From assembly GCF_018687675.1 (NCBI RefSeq), contig NZ_CP061302.1, positions 1,314,192 through 1,378,191 of the forward strand: a stretch of 64,000 bases of DNA, given 5' to 3'. Positions 10,920-20,202 of the stretch are shown in pieces (positions within the stretch are counted from its first letter, which is position 1; each line of letters opens with the position of its first letter). Origin of the DNA: Polynucleobacter sp. MG-Unter2-18. Its GTDB lineage: Bacteria; Pseudomonadota; Gammaproteobacteria; Burkholderiales; Burkholderiaceae. Made by a program: the position numbers and the translations under genes. The notes under the pieces were generated by a model. It saw only the letters and a program-made list of their open reading frames with translations. It searched no databases and was not told the origin of the DNA.

Positions 10920-10954
10920 ATCGCCAAGCATCACTTCAATTGATGCTTGGCGAT
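10920..10954. repeat. Perfect 14-bp inverted repeat with 7-nt loop
   Basis: ATCGCCAAGCATCA (10920-10933) is exactly complementary to TGATGCTTGGCGAT (10941-10954) around CTTCAAT. Neither strand has a T run after the stem, so it is not a standard intrinsic terminator. It lies about 90 bp after the glycosyltransferase stop and could be an mRNA 3' stabiliser, a protein binding site, or part of a dispersed palindromic repeat. Confidence 0.8.
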
Positions 10955-11038
10955 CGCAAGAATATCCCATTAGTTTGTCGTTTTAAACGACATCTCGAAT
11001 CAAAGCAAGGCGCAAGACCATGCCAAGCCATAAAAGAA

Positions 11039-11061
11039 AATAGCCCAACAATTGGGCTATT
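11039..11061 (-). terminator. Hairpin terminator downstream of the tRNA-Phe-like sequence
   Basis: AATAGCCCAA (11039-11048) pairs with TTGGGCTATT (11052-11061) with a 3-nt loop. On the minus strand the stem is followed by TTTTCTTTTA, giving a U-rich tail right after the tRNA-like 3' end at 11070. The other tRNA-like copy has a comparable hairpin in the same relative place. Confidence 0.75.
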
Positions 11062-11069
11062 GAGATTCT

Positions 11070-11142
11070 TGGTGGCCCGGGGCGGAATCGAACCGCTGAC
11101 ACAAGGATTTCTAATCCCCTGCTCTACCGACTGCTAATGGCC
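11070..11142 (-). pseudogene. Degenerate tRNA-Phe-like gene (73 nt, anticodon loop altered)
   Basis: Read on the minus strand, GGCC starts the acceptor, AGTCGGTAGAGCA is a D arm, GGGGA-TTAGAAA-TCCTT an anticodon arm, GTGTC the variable loop, TTCGATT the T loop and GGGCCACCA the 3' end. A normal bacterial tRNA-Phe is 76 nt with loop TTGAAAA. Here three bases are missing at the acceptor/D-arm junction, the loop reads TTAGAAA so position 34-36 would be AGA, and the first T-stem pair is A-C. It is probably non-functional. A real tRNA-Phe must exist elsewhere in the genome. Confidence 0.6.
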
Positions 11143-11172
11143 GAAAGCAGGCCATCAGGAAAAGAATGTCAA

Positions 11173-11997
11173 CTAAGCGCGTCTCACCCTTAGGGTCTCA
11201 AACAAGCAAACTGCCGCTGCTGTAGAAACATTGAGCGATTCGACTCTTGGATCAATCGGAATAGAGACGCCTTTGGCTTGAGCCATCAAATCCTCAGAGA
11301 CACCCAGGCCCTCACTTCCCATTACCCAAGCAACCGGATGAATCAATACCTTGGGCATATTAAATAGATCGAGCTCGCCGTCGGCAGTAGCGGCCAACAA
11401 AGGCGCAGTGACCGCACTGAGCACATGCTGAGATGACCAGCCTTCATAAAGATCTAGCAAGCGATGGGCGCCCATGCCAGCCCGCAATACTTTACTTGAC
11501 CATAGGTGGGCACAACCGGACAGTGCAATCACTTGAGTAAAGCCTGCTGCAGCTGCAGTGCGCAAAATAGAACCCACATTACCTGCATCCTGAATGCGAT
11601 CCAAAATAATGACGTCTCCTTCAAGCGTAGCAACCGACTTTTGCGGGTTCAATGCAGATTGCGGAAGATCTAGCAAGCCCGCAAGCTGCGGCGCATTGAC
11701 CAGATCACTAAGCAAATCCCATAAACCGGTATCCAGTTGATAAACACGAGTCTCTGGACAAATTTCTACATGGTCATATACAGCCTGAGCAATTTCTGGA
11801 TTTTGCAAACCCAACTCGGAGGTAATTAATGTCTTGAGGGCTGGATTACCCACCCAAGTTTGTACTAAATGAATGCCTTCTAACAAAGCTTGTCCACAAG
11901 CAAATCTGGCCTTTTGTCCTTTAGGGCCAGTGGCTTGTAATTGACGAATCTCCTTAAATAAGGAATTGTCTTTTGAGCTGATATATTCAATTTTCAT
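11173..11997 (-). CDS. TrmH/SpoU family RNA 2'-O-methyltransferase
   Basis: This is a SPOUT-class methyltransferase that adds a 2'-O-methyl group to rRNA or tRNA from S-adenosylmethionine. The 274-residue protein has an N-terminal substrate-binding domain (ISSKDNSLFKEIRQL, FACGQALLEG) and the catalytic domain with the three SpoU motifs: LDRIQDAGNVGSILRTAAA, VMGSEGLGVS and SLNVSTAAAVCLFE. The knot residues are intact, so it should be active; which RNA position it modifies cannot be said. It ends the long envelope gene run, 8 bp after rnhB, and stops just before the tRNA-like remnant. Confidence 0.88.
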   Translation of the reverse strand: MKIEYISSKDNSLFKEIRQLQATGPKGQKARFACGQALLEGIHLVQTWVGNPALKTLITSELGLQNPEIAQAVYDHVEICPETRVYQLDTGLWDLLSDLVNAPQLAGLLDLPQSALNPQKSVATLEGDVIILDRIQDAGNVGSILRTAAAAGFTQVIALSGCAHLWSSKVLRAGMGAHRLLDLYEGWSSQHVLSAVTAPLLAATADGELDLFNMPKVLIHPVAWVMGSEGLGVSEDLMAQAKGVSIPIDPRVESLNVSTAAAVCLFETLRVRRA

Positions 11998-12005
11998 AGC
12001 TGGGA

Positions 12006-12599
12006 TTATCGACCATGCAGTGCTAATACATTGCGCACAGGAGAAAAGCTGCGGCGGTGTTGATCACATGCGCCAAACTCCTTCAGTGCAGCAAAATGCG
12101 CTTCAGTTGGATACCCCATATGCTGAGCAAAACCATACTGGGGATGCAGTTCATGCAGGGCTATCATTTGACGATCACGTGTGACCTTTGCCAAGATCGA
12201 GGCAGCTGAGATTGCCGGCTCTTTAGCATCACCCTTCACTATAGCTTCTGCAGAGATTGGCAGCTCAGGACAGCGATTACCATCAATCAAGGCTTTATCT
12301 GGCCAGCCACCTAAACGTGTAGCAAGATCTTCAATGGCACGGCGCATGGCCAACATCGTCGCTTGCAAAATATTGATCTCATCAATCTCGGCTGGGCTCG
12401 CCTCGCCAATGCCCCAGGCTTTGACCTTCAGCTGAATTTGCTCAAACAAAAACTCACGTCTGATAGCTGATAACTTCTTAGAATCTTTTAGTCCGCTAAT
12501 GGGATTATCCGGATCAAGTACAACGGCACCAGCAACTACTGCCCCCGCCAGTGGGCCACGTCCTGCTTCGTCGACACCACATACCCAGATCAAGCTCAC
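12006..12599 (-). CDS. rnhB: Ribonuclease HII
   Basis: RNase HII cuts RNA in RNA-DNA hybrids and starts removal of single ribonucleotides from DNA. The 197-residue protein has the opening acidic motif [21 protein letters not shown] (Asp10, Glu11), the conserved LKDSKKLS, the third acidic site in ALIDGNRCP and the late [12 protein letters not shown] segment with the fourth. The start is GTG at 12599, whose GTGA overlaps the lpxB stop codon, so it is translationally coupled. The lpxB-rnhB order is common in proteobacteria. Confidence 0.95.
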   Translation of the reverse strand: MSLIWVCGVDEAGRGPLAGAVVAGAVVLDPDNPISGLKDSKKLSAIRREFLFEQIQLKVKAWGIGEASPAEIDEINILQATMLAMRRAIEDLATRLGGWPDKALIDGNRCPELPISAEAIVKGDAKEPAISAASILAKVTRDRQMIALHELHPQYGFAQHMGYPTEAHFAALKEFGACDQHRRSFSPVRNVLALHGR

Positions 12600-13798
12600 A
12601 CAGTAACCCGATGCTTTGCGGCGGTAATGGTTTGCGCTACAGCCTGTGCAACCAATAAACCAGTTGGTCTACGCAAGGTCTCATGCATTTCTGCAAAACG
12701 GGTTTTTAGTTGAGCGACTTTACTAGGGTTATCTAACCAAGAAAGCAAGGCATCGGCCAACTTGCTCGGAGTAGCATCGTCTTGCAGAAGTTCAGGAACA
12801 ACAAACTCACCGCAGAGAATGTTGGGCAAACCAACATATGGCAGATAGCCCTGTCGTTTCATGATCTGCGCTGTCAACCAAGGCACCTTATAAGAAATCA
12901 CCATCGGCTTTTTCCAGAGCGCCGCCTGTAATGTCGCTGTACCACTAGCAATCAGCACAACATCGGCAGCTTCAAGAACTGTATCAGCCTCGCCATCAAT
13001 CAGATGAATTTGAAGATCAGGATTTTGATCAAGTGTATTTTTAAGCAATGCTTCTAGCGGCTCACGTAGGCGTGGTGTTGCCACCGGGATTACAAAATGG
13101 AGAGACTGTCCCGGCATACGCTTTGCAAGCTCAGACATGGTCTCAAAAAAAACTGGCGCAATCAATTCAATCTCTGAACCGCGACTTCCCGGCAATACCG
13201 AGATAACTATTCCACTCAACATATTGCCTGAAAGATTTAAGATTTTTTCTATTTTTTGCTTGGCAGTTGCTGGGTTGGGTTCTAAAGGTATCTCACTGGC
13301 CAGCGGGTGTCCGACATAAGTTGCGCTAATGCCAGCGCGCTCATAAATCTCCGTCTCAAACGGGAAGATGCAGAGCATGCGTTCAACTGCCTGCTTAATT
13401 TTGGTAATGCGCCCTGCTCTCCAGGCCCAAATCGATGGGGAAACAAAATGCAAAGTCGGAATACCTGTTTTGCGCAAAGCCAACTCAACACCTAAATTGA
13501 AATCCGGTGCATCAATACCAAGATACATATCTGGGCGGCCTTCACCCAAGAGATTGGCAATCAACTCTTTGTGCAACTTCAGAATAGCGGGTAACTGTTT
13601 AATTGCCTCAACGTAACCACGGACACTCAATGTCTCCATTGGCCAATCTGAGCGCAGGCCCTCGGCCTGCATGCGAGGCCCACCAATACCATAGACGTCC
13701 AAATTAGAAGTGTCGGGTATCTGCTTTAGTGCCCTCAATACTGGCGCTGCCAACAAGTCCCCCGAAGGCTCTCCGGCAACACAAGCAAGTTTAGACAC
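12596..13798 (-). CDS. lpxB: Lipid-A-disaccharide synthase
   Basis: LpxB joins UDP-2,3-diacylglucosamine and lipid X to the lipid A disaccharide at the inner membrane. Recognisable parts are [19 protein letters not shown] at the start, [61 protein letters not shown] and the C-terminal [22 protein letters not shown] chose GTG at 13798, which gives a normal N-terminus ([10 protein letters not shown], 400 residues) 10 bp after lpxA. The upstream ATG at 13849 would add 17 residues unlike the family and overlap lpxA by 41 bp. Confidence 0.95.
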   Translation of the reverse strand: MSKLACVAGEPSGDLLAAPVLRALKQIPDTSNLDVYGIGGPRMQAEGLRSDWPMETLSVRGYVEAIKQLPAILKLHKELIANLLGEGRPDMYLGIDAPDFNLGVELALRKTGIPTLHFVSPSIWAWRAGRITKIKQAVERMLCIFPFETEIYERAGISATYVGHPLASEIPLEPNPATAKQKIEKILNLSGNMLSGIVISVLPGSRGSEIELIAPVFFETMSELAKRMPGQSLHFVIPVATPRLREPLEALLKNTLDQNPDLQIHLIDGEADTVLEAADVVLIASGTATLQAALWKKPMVISYKVPWLTAQIMKRQGYLPYVGLPNILCGEFVVPELLQDDATPSKLADALLSWLDNPSKVAQLKTRFAEMHETLRRPTGLLVAQAVAQTITAAKHRVTV

Positions 13799-13808
13799 TA
13801 GATTTACT

Positions 13809-14606
13809 CTATCGAATAATGCCGCGCGTAGAGGCGGCAATAAAATCATGGAACTCGGTCAGCTTTTCTGCAGTTTGGGCATCGGATCCACTAGCGAGAA
13901 CCATCTTCTGAATCTCCACCTTAGCTTCTTCAAAGCTGAGACCATCTTTATAGAGAACCTTATATGCCTGACGTAGTGCAGAAATCGTTTCGCTAGAGAA
14001 GCCACGACGTTTCAGACCCTCCACATTAATGCCATGAGGAGAGGCTTTATCTCCAGCTGCAATGACAAACGGTGGAATATCTTGGACTAATGCAGAAGCA
14101 CCGCCCAACATAGCATGCTGTCCGATACGAACAAATTGATGCACGCCAGACATGCCACCCATGATCGCCCAATCACTCACTTTTACGTGACCAGCAATTT
14201 GTGCGTTACTCGAAAAAATCGTATGGTTACCGATTTGGCAGTCATGTGCAATGTGCACATAAGCCATGATCCAGTTGTCATCGCCAATTCTAGTGACACC
14301 CTCATCCTGCGATGTGCCAGTATGAATGGTCGTGAACTCACGAATGGTGTTGCGATCTCCAATAATCAACTGGGTAGGTTCGCCACGGTATTTCATATCC
14401 TGGGGAGCGCCACCAATAGCGGCAAAGTGGGCAAAGTTATTTTCTTTGCCAATCGTGGTGTAACCCTCAATCACAGTGTGAGAGCCAATTTTGCAGGCAG
14501 CACCAATTTTGACGTTAGGCCCAATGACAGAATACGGACCAATCTCTACGTCGCTGGCGATCTCCGCTTTACTATCAACTAGAGCAGATGCATGAATCCG
14601 AGTCAT
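13809..14606 (-). CDS. lpxA: UDP-N-acetylglucosamine acyltransferase
   Basis: LpxA transfers a 3-hydroxyacyl chain from ACP to UDP-GlcNAc, the first step of lipid A synthesis. The protein of about 265 residues is a left-handed beta helix of hexapeptide repeats ([20 protein letters not shown] and so on) with the catalytic histidine region in [12 protein letters not shown] and [12 protein letters not shown], and a helical C-terminal domain. I placed the start at the ATG at 14606 ([12 protein letters not shown]), which forms an ATGA overlap with the fabZ stop; a longer frame adds nine residues without family support. Confidence 0.96.
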   Translation of the reverse strand: MTRIHASALVDSKAEIASDVEIGPYSVIGPNVKIGAACKIGSHTVIEGYTTIGKENNFAHFAAIGGAPQDMKYRGEPTQLIIGDRNTIREFTTIHTGTSQDEGVTRIGDDNWIMAYVHIAHDCQIGNHTIFSSNAQIAGHVKVSDWAIMGGMSGVHQFVRIGQHAMLGGASALVQDIPPFVIAAGDKASPHGINVEGLKRRGFSSETISALRQAYKVLYKDGLSFEEAKVEIQKMVLASGSDAQTAEKLTEFHDFIAASTRGIIR

Positions 14607-15055
14607 TGCGCACCTTTCGTACGAACGGCACAAGTGATATTCGCTTCAGCGGCTAACTCACCGTCCACCGTAGCCTGCACTTGGAACTTATAGATACCAG
14701 CACGCTCACGCTCTAACTTAGCCGTCATGATCAATTGATCACCAGGTAATACCGGCTTCTTAAAGCGCGCACCATCAATGCCCGCAAAGTAATAAACCGC
14801 GTTCTCTTCACGCACTTCGGAAAAGGTCAGGAGTGCCGCTGTTTGGGCAAGCGCTTCAATAATTAAAACCCCGGGCATTACTGGAAAATCTGGGAAGTGA
14901 CCCTGAAAGAACGGCTCATTCATAGTGACATTCTTAAGCGCGGTAATGCTTTGACGAGGCTCAATCTCCAATACGCGATCAACTAATAGAAATGGATAAC
15001 GGTGCGGCAGCAACTTCAAAATTTGATTGATGTCGATAGCGATAGGTTTGCTCAT
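14603..15055 (-). CDS. fabZ: 3-hydroxyacyl-ACP dehydratase FabZ
   Basis: FabZ dehydrates beta-hydroxyacyl-ACP in fatty acid elongation and competes with LpxA for hydroxyacyl-ACP, which fits its place between lpxD and lpxA. The 150-residue hot-dog protein shows [16 protein letters not shown], the active-site segment [23 protein letters not shown] with His and Glu, and [19 protein letters not shown]. Its stop overlaps lpxA by 4 bp and it begins 49 bp after lpxD. Confidence 0.97.
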   Translation of the reverse strand: MSKPIAIDINQILKLLPHRYPFLLVDRVLEIEPRQSITALKNVTMNEPFFQGHFPDFPVMPGVLIIEALAQTAALLTFSEVREENAVYYFAGIDGARFKKPVLPGDQLIMTAKLERERAGIYKFQVQATVDGELAAEANITCAVRTKGAQ

Positions 15056-15104
15056 GTATTTACCTGCTGAATAAAGTTTCTATATTTTGTAAGATGGTGA
15101 TGAT

Positions 15105-16160
15105 TTATTTGGATTTATCTAATAAACGTAAGCGTTGACGGATTTTATCGAGACCTCGCAGAATGGCTGCGTTTTTCTCCCAAGCGCTGTGGAGCATTGA
15201 AGGGTACACGCCCGTGTAATGCTGCCCCGGCTCCGTAATCGAACGAATAATTGAGGTATTACCCGACACGGTTGTTCTATCTGCAATGGTGAGATGGCCG
15301 GCAAAATTCGCTGCGCCACCAATAATGCAAAAGTTACCAATCTTGGTGCTTCCCGAAATAGCAGCGCAACCAGCAATCACACAGCAATTACCTACCACTA
15401 CGTTATGCGCAATTTGAACTTGGTTATCAATCTTGGTACCATTACCAATGATGGTGTCACTCATAGCGCCACGATCGATTGTGCTTGACGCACCCACCTC
15501 GACATCATTGCCGATGAGAACAGCGCCAGTTTGCGGGATCTTGACCCACTCAGCACCCGAAGCGGAAAAGTCAGGGGCAAAACCAAAACCATCTGCGCCA
15601 ATAACCGCTCCGCTATGAATAATGCAGCGCTCACCAAGCTTGGTTTCTGAATAAATGGAAACATTGGGATAAATCAAAGTATCACTGCCAATATTGGAAT
15701 TTCTAGCGACAGAAGTATTTCCCAACAAGACAACTCGCTCCCCTAATTTAACGCCAGGACCGATTTGCACAAATGATCCGATATGACATGTTGCTGGAAT
15801 ACTCACGCTAGGATCAATTGCGGCACTGGGATGCACCCCAGGTGCGTAAACGGGTGCAGAAGCCTTAGCAAAGTACTGCGCCATTCTGGCAAAAGTGGCG
15901 TAGGGATTTTTAGAGACAAAAAATACTCGCCCTGCCGTGTTGCTTCCAGGGCTCGCCTGGAGAAAATCTAAATCCGCCTGACTGACAATCAAAGCACCTG
16001 CAGCGCTATCACTAGCTTGTTGGCGATACAGCGGATTTGAAAGAAAGGAGATTTGACTTGATTGGGCCCTCTCGAGAGGAGCGAGACCTAGAAGCGAGAG
16101 GGAGCCATCCCCCACCAAGCTTACTTGAAACTGTTCGGCCAGCTCAATGGCAGTGGGCAT
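15105..16160 (-). CDS. lpxD: UDP-3-O-acylglucosamine N-acyltransferase
   Basis: LpxD adds the second hydroxyacyl chain to the lipid A precursor. The 351-residue protein has an N-terminal uridine-binding domain ([36 protein letters not shown]), then a hexapeptide-repeat beta helix with [10 protein letters not shown] and the catalytic-histidine region [14 protein letters not shown], and a C-terminal helix ([15 protein letters not shown]). The length is standard. It starts 5 bp after the ompH/skp stop, in the conserved bamA-skp-lpxD-fabZ-lpxA-lpxB order. Confidence 0.97.
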   Translation of the reverse strand: MPTAIELAEQFQVSLVGDGSLSLLGLAPLERAQSSQISFLSNPLYRQQASDSAAGALIVSQADLDFLQASPGSNTAGRVFFVSKNPYATFARMAQYFAKASAPVYAPGVHPSAAIDPSVSIPATCHIGSFVQIGPGVKLGERVVLLGNTSVARNSNIGSDTLIYPNVSIYSETKLGERCIIHSGAVIGADGFGFAPDFSASGAEWVKIPQTGAVLIGNDVEVGASSTIDRGAMSDTIIGNGTKIDNQVQIAHNVVVGNCCVIAGCAAISGSTKIGNFCIIGGAANFAGHLTIADRTTVSGNTSIIRSITEPGQHYTGVYPSMLHSAWEKNAAILRGLDKIRQRLRLLDKSK

Positions 16161-16165
16161 AAAAC

Positions 16166-16693
16166 TTACTTAAGACTATTCAAAGCCTTGATGACATCAT
16201 CAGTAACGTCAACCTTGGGATTGGCATAGGCTGGATCTTGAATAATGACATCAATTTTTCTTTGTTCAGCAATTTGCTTCAGGGCTTGATTAGCCTTTTC
16301 AGCAATCTTGGCACGCTCTTCAAAGTTGCGCTGATTAAGATCCTCAGTGTACTCACGCTGTTTGCGCTGCAATTCACGGTCTTGGTCGGCCAACTCACGC
16401 TGACGACGTGCGCGCTCAGCCTCAGACATTACCGCTGAATCACGATCTAACTTTTCTGCGGCAGATTTAATTTTTTGGGCGCTTTCACGAATTTCGTTTT
16501 GGCGTTTTGTAAATTCATTCTGCAACTTAGTCTGACTAGCTTTAGCCATGTTTGATTCGTTAAATACCTTTTCAACGTTCACAGCTGCAACTCGAGTTCC
16601 AGCATCTTGAGCCAATGCCGATGGCAAAGCAATAAGTGATGAAACAGCAATTAAGCCGTACTGGATCCATGTGGAAGATTGACGAAGCTTCAT
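16166..16693 (-). CDS. skp: Periplasmic chaperone OmpH/Skp
   Basis: Skp is a trimeric periplasmic chaperone that carries unfolded outer-membrane proteins to the BAM complex. The protein of 175 residues begins with a signal peptide (hydrophobic [17 protein letters not shown]), then [19 protein letters not shown] and a long charged coiled coil (residues about 50-140), then the short returning strand [25 protein letters not shown]. The ATG at 16693 is preceded by an AAGGAA ribosome binding site; the upstream TTG at 16711 would spoil the signal peptide. It follows bamA at once. Confidence 0.93.
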   Translation of the reverse strand: MKLRQSSTWIQYGLIAVSSLIALPSALAQDAGTRVAAVNVEKVFNESNMAKASQTKLQNEFTKRQNEIRESAQKIKSAAEKLDRDSAVMSEAERARRQRELADQDRELQRKQREYTEDLNQRNFEERAKIAEKANQALKQIAEQRKIDVIIQDPAYANPKVDVTDDVIKALNSLK

Positions 16694-16711
16694 AAAACTT
16701 TCCTTAAACAA

Positions 16712-19060
16712 TTAAAACGCTGTACCCACTTGGAACTGCAAACGCTGAATGTTATCCGTCGGCAATGATTTGACCGGAATACCGTAACTAAACTTGAGCG
16801 GGCCCAATGGTGATATCCATGATAAACCCAAGCCATAAGAATATCGCAAGACGAGATTGATATTCTCGTTATAGACGTTACCACCATCTACGAAACCAAA
16901 TACTCGCAGGGTTTTGTCTACACCAGAGCCTGGGACTGGCACGGTGTACTCCACGTTATTGACGATTTTTGACTGTCCACCGGTAGGCTGATAGCGACCG
17001 ATTAACGAGTTGTAATAAGTAGGTCCAAGTGAACCAGGGGAATAGCCACGAACTGAGCCGATACCACCGACATAGTAGTTTTTGGTAATCGGAAAGGGAT
17101 TATCGCCATAAGCCTCTCCGTAACCTAACTCCCCGTTATAGGACAGAATATTACCTTTTGAAAAAGAGTGGTATTTTTGGTATTGACCAAATATACGGTA
17201 GAAAGTCATATTCCCAATAGGAGTTCCTACCTCAGCATTCAATTGCTGCAAGGAACCAGTAGAAGGTATCAAAGCGCTGTCTCTACCATCTCTTGACCAG
17301 CCAACAGTTAATGGCACGTTATACGTGGTGAGTGTTCCAGGATATCCAGGTGAAGCTATGCCATAATTTTGAGCATAACTTAAATACGGGATGGGAGTAC
17401 TGCTTGTGGTTTGAATCTGGAATGCCTCAATACCCGTTCCAAAAAATACTCTGTCAACTTCGGTGTACGGAACACCAAACTTAATATTTGAGCCAACCGA
17501 CTTAATTTGATAGTCAGGATCGCCAACATAGTACAAAGGCTTGGATGAACGATAGAACAAATCAGTGTATCGACTAATACCGTCCTCAGTAAAGTAAGGA
17601 TCGTAGTTTGACAAGGCCAAGCTTTGATTGATCTTGCCAAGGGAGAAATTCAAACCAACTGCGGTACCCGTACCAAATGCATTTTCCTGGTTAATACCGG
17701 CAGAGAGGATTAATTTTTCAGTTGAAGAGAAGCCTGCACCAATCGTGATGGCACCGGTTGGCTTCTCAGTGACCTTCACATTGACGTCTACCTGATCTGC
17801 TGACCCAGGAACATCCTGAGTAGAAACATCACTCTCTGAGAAATATCCCAAACGACCTAAACGTTTTTTTGAGAGATCAATCTTTTCACTATCGAACCAA
17901 GAACTTTCAAACTGGCGCATCTCACGACGAACCACTAAGTCGCGAGTCTTGGCGTTACCGGTAATGTTGACTTGGCGCACATAAACGCGTCTACCAGGGT
18001 CGACTACCAAGGTCAGATCTACTTCGCTTAAGTCACGACGAATATCCGGCTGTGGGTTGATGGTTGCAAATGCGTAGCCATACGAACCCAAAATTTCAGC
18101 AATCGCCTTAGTGCTTTCGGTCAACTTAGCAGATGAAAAGGTATCGCCTGGCTTAAGAGTTACCAGTTGGATAAGCTCGGCCTCTTTGCCCAATAAGTCT
18201 CCAGCTAGACGCACATTCTTGACCGTGAACTTATTTCCTTCGCGAATACTAACCGTGAGAAAAATACCTTTTTTATCCGGAGTAATAGAAACCTGAGTAG
18301 ATTCGATTACAAACTCAAGATAACCGCGATTAAGGTAGTAGGAGCGAATATTCTCTAAGTCAGCTGTCAGCTTTTGCTTTGAATACAAATTGTCTTTACT
18401 GTACCAAGAAAGCCATCCACCTGTCTTCAATTGCATCTCGCTTTTGAGAGTGCTTTCGCTAAAGACTTTGTTACCAATAAAATTAATCTCTTGGATCTTG
18501 GCAACTGGGCCCTCATCGATATTGAAGTAAATCGCCACTTGATTACGTTCTACCGGGGTAACGGTTGCAACCACCTCAGCGGCGTACATACCCTTTCCAA
18601 CATATTGACGCTTGAGCTCTTGCTCGGCTTTGTCAATCAGCGCTTTGTCATAGAAACGGGCTTCAGCTACACCCACTGCCTTTAAAGATTTGCGGACAAT
18701 TTCTTGGTCAAACTCTTTCATCCCAGTAAATTCGATACGGGAGATAGTTGGGCGTTCCTCAACGATCACAATCAAAACATTGCCTTGAGCCTGTATCTGT
18801 ACATCTCGGAAAAAACCAGTGCTATACAAAGCCTTAATTGCCTCAGCACTCTTTTCATCAGTCAAGGTGTCGCCCACTTGAACAGGTAAATAGCTAAATA
18901 CAGTTCCTGGCTCAACACGTTGCAAGCCCTCGATTCGAATATCTTTGATCACAAAGGAGTCGGCAGCCTGTGCATTTACACAAAAACTGGCAGCAACAAT
19001 CAGGACTAACTGAGCAAGGAAGCGAGTCACAGAGCGAATGGAGGGAATCAGAAAATTCAA
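16712..19060 (-). CDS. bamA: Outer membrane protein assembly factor BamA
   Basis: BamA is the outer-membrane barrel that folds and inserts other barrels. The 782-residue protein has a signal peptide ending near ASFCVNAQA, five POTRA domains (from FVIKDIRIEGLQRVEPGTVFSYLPVQVGD to about residue 425) and a 16-strand C-terminal barrel with VGGIGSVRGYSPGSLGP (the VRGF/Y motif) and the terminal aromatic LQFQVGTAF. The start is a TTG at 19060 whose T-TGA overlaps the rseP stop by 4 bp; no nearby ATG gives a full signal peptide. The gene order rseP-bamA-skp is conserved. Confidence 0.96.
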   Translation of the reverse strand: MNFLIPSIRSVTRFLAQLVLIVAASFCVNAQAADSFVIKDIRIEGLQRVEPGTVFSYLPVQVGDTLTDEKSAEAIKALYSTGFFRDVQIQAQGNVLIVIVEERPTISRIEFTGMKEFDQEIVRKSLKAVGVAEARFYDKALIDKAEQELKRQYVGKGMYAAEVVATVTPVERNQVAIYFNIDEGPVAKIQEINFIGNKVFSESTLKSEMQLKTGGWLSWYSKDNLYSKQKLTADLENIRSYYLNRGYLEFVIESTQVSITPDKKGIFLTVSIREGNKFTVKNVRLAGDLLGKEAELIQLVTLKPGDTFSSAKLTESTKAIAEILGSYGYAFATINPQPDIRRDLSEVDLTLVVDPGRRVYVRQVNITGNAKTRDLVVRREMRQFESSWFDSEKIDLSKKRLGRLGYFSESDVSTQDVPGSADQVDVNVKVTEKPTGAITIGAGFSSTEKLILSAGINQENAFGTGTAVGLNFSLGKINQSLALSNYDPYFTEDGISRYTDLFYRSSKPLYYVGDPDYQIKSVGSNIKFGVPYTEVDRVFFGTGIEAFQIQTTSSTPIPYLSYAQNYGIASPGYPGTLTTYNVPLTVGWSRDGRDSALIPSTGSLQQLNAEVGTPIGNMTFYRIFGQYQKYHSFSKGNILSYNGELGYGEAYGDNPFPITKNYYVGGIGSVRGYSPGSLGPTYYNSLIGRYQPTGGQSKIVNNVEYTVPVPGSGVDKTLRVFGFVDGGNVYNENINLVLRYSYGLGLSWISPLGPLKFSYGIPVKSLPTDNIQRLQFQVGTAF

Positions 19061-20190
19061 AATGAAAGGTAGCGTTGCAAATCGTTAAACAAGGCTAGCA
19101 AGGAAAGGGATATCAGAAGCAAAAAACCCACTTTTTGGAGCTTTTCCTGCAGTGATAAAGATATTCGCTTACCAGCAACCAACTCCCATGCATCATACAG
19201 GAGCTGACCCCCATCGAGCATTGGTAAAGGCACTAAATTCAAGAGTCCAATACTGATACTCATGAGAGCTAAAAAGGCCACAAATGGCTGCCAGCCGACC
19301 TGGGCCGACTTACCTGCCATATCAGCAATACTTAAGGGCCCACCGAGCTGCTTTAGGGTCGTTTTACCCGTAAATAAACCCAGCATTAACCGGAAAGAGA
19401 CCTTGGTTATCAGAGAAACGCGCTGGTATGCAAAACCTAAGGCATCTATCGGCCCTAACTTGAGCTCAATCCACTCCGAGGGTGGGGTCACTTGGGGGAA
19501 TAAACCGAGAGCCTGAAATGGATCAGAATCAGGTGCAATTGGAGGTAAATCGCCCTGCTTAAAGGATTTAACGTGACGGGCACCAGCAGCATCCTGGATT
19601 TCTAGGGCAAAGCCTTGCTCACCAGTAAGTGCGTTTAAGAGAAGCCAACGCAATGCATTCCAACTTGGGACCGGGTCAAACTCATCAAGAATAGGGGCAC
19701 CACTGTAGTCAGACGACAGGGATTGCCAACCTCGCACCTGATCACCTGCCGCCACCCCTAGTTTTGCGGCAATCGATTGCTCAGGAGGAGTTTGAAGTCG
19801 AGCAGGAAGCTGGGGCACACCCGAAACATAAATTACCGAGAACAAAATAACTGCCAACAGGAAGTTAGCGAAAGGTCCTGCAGCCACAATCATGGAGCGT
19901 TGCCATAGGGGCTTTACATCAAAAGATTGAGGACGCTCTTCTACTGGAATTATTTGTTCACGATCACGGCCGTCTAACAATTTGACATAGCCACCTAAAG
20001 GAATGGAGGCAAGAACCCACTCAGTGCCGTTGCTCGCGCGATAAGTAAATAGCGGCTTACCAAATCCTAAGGCAAAGCGAAGAACTCTAACTCCACATAA
20101 ACGAGCTGCTAGAAAATGACCATACTCATGAAAACTGACCAGCACACCAAGTGTGACTAAGAATGCAGCAAGTGTGATTAAGGCTTGCAT
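19057..20190 (-). CDS. rseP: Intramembrane site-2 zinc metalloprotease RseP
   Basis: RseP cleaves membrane-embedded substrates such as anti-sigma-E factor during envelope stress. The 377-residue inner-membrane protein has the zinc motif HEYGH (His21, Glu22, His25) in its first membrane segment, a shortened PDZ region in the middle, and the C-terminal NLVPLPMLDGGQL motif supplying the third zinc ligand. It is somewhat shorter than the two-PDZ E. coli protein (450), so I expect a less clear PDZ pair. It lies between dxr and bamA and its stop overlaps the bamA start. Confidence 0.94.
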   Translation of the reverse strand: MQALITLAAFLVTLGVLVSFHEYGHFLAARLCGVRVLRFALGFGKPLFTYRASNGTEWVLASIPLGGYVKLLDGRDREQIIPVEERPQSFDVKPLWQRSMIVAAGPFANFLLAVILFSVIYVSGVPQLPARLQTPPEQSIAAKLGVAAGDQVRGWQSLSSDYSGAPILDEFDPVPSWNALRWLLLNALTGEQGFALEIQDAAGARHVKSFKQGDLPPIAPDSDPFQALGLFPQVTPPSEWIELKLGPIDALGFAYQRVSLITKVSFRLMLGLFTGKTTLKQLGGPLSIADMAGKSAQVGWQPFVAFLALMSISIGLLNLVPLPMLDGGQLLYDAWELVAGKRISLSLQEKLQKVGFLLLISLSLLALFNDLQRYLSF

Positions 20191-20202
20191 TAAAAGATCA
20201 AT

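Larger units (their letters stand above)
9618..11142. mobile_element. Candidate remnant of a tRNA-Phe-targeted island carrying one glycosyltransferase
   Basis: The boundary sequences are direct repeats of the 3' end of a tRNA-Phe (28 bp identical at 9618-9645 and 11066-11093, continuing with three mismatches to about 45 bp). The longer tRNA copy is on the right with its 3' end facing the insert, and the short 3' fragment is on the far side; this is the geometry left by tyrosine-integrase insertion at a tRNA 3' end. The insert is visibly AT-richer than its neighbours. No integrase, transposase or phage gene is present, so if it was mobile it is now a remnant. A non-mobile duplication of a tRNA locus is the alternative. 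Confidence 0.45.
10828..11172. other. 345-bp non-coding stretch with two hairpins and a tRNA-like sequence
   Basis: It contains, in order, an AT-rich tail after the glycosyltransferase, a perfect 14-bp inverted repeat (10920-10954), a terminator-like hairpin (11039-11061) and the degenerate tRNA-Phe-like sequence (11070-11142). I see no protein-coding gene in it. Confidence 0.7.

Noticed and set aside
10940..11137. 65-codon plus-strand frame ending in the second tRNA-like sequence
   Set aside because: Its C-terminus (ARGGIEPLTQGF) is simply the translation of tRNA sequence in the antisense direction.
12181..12435. 84-codon plus-strand frame inside rnhB
   Set aside because: It is an antisense shadow of a clearly coding gene, like many other long frames opposite guaA, tsf, smc, comEC and suyB.
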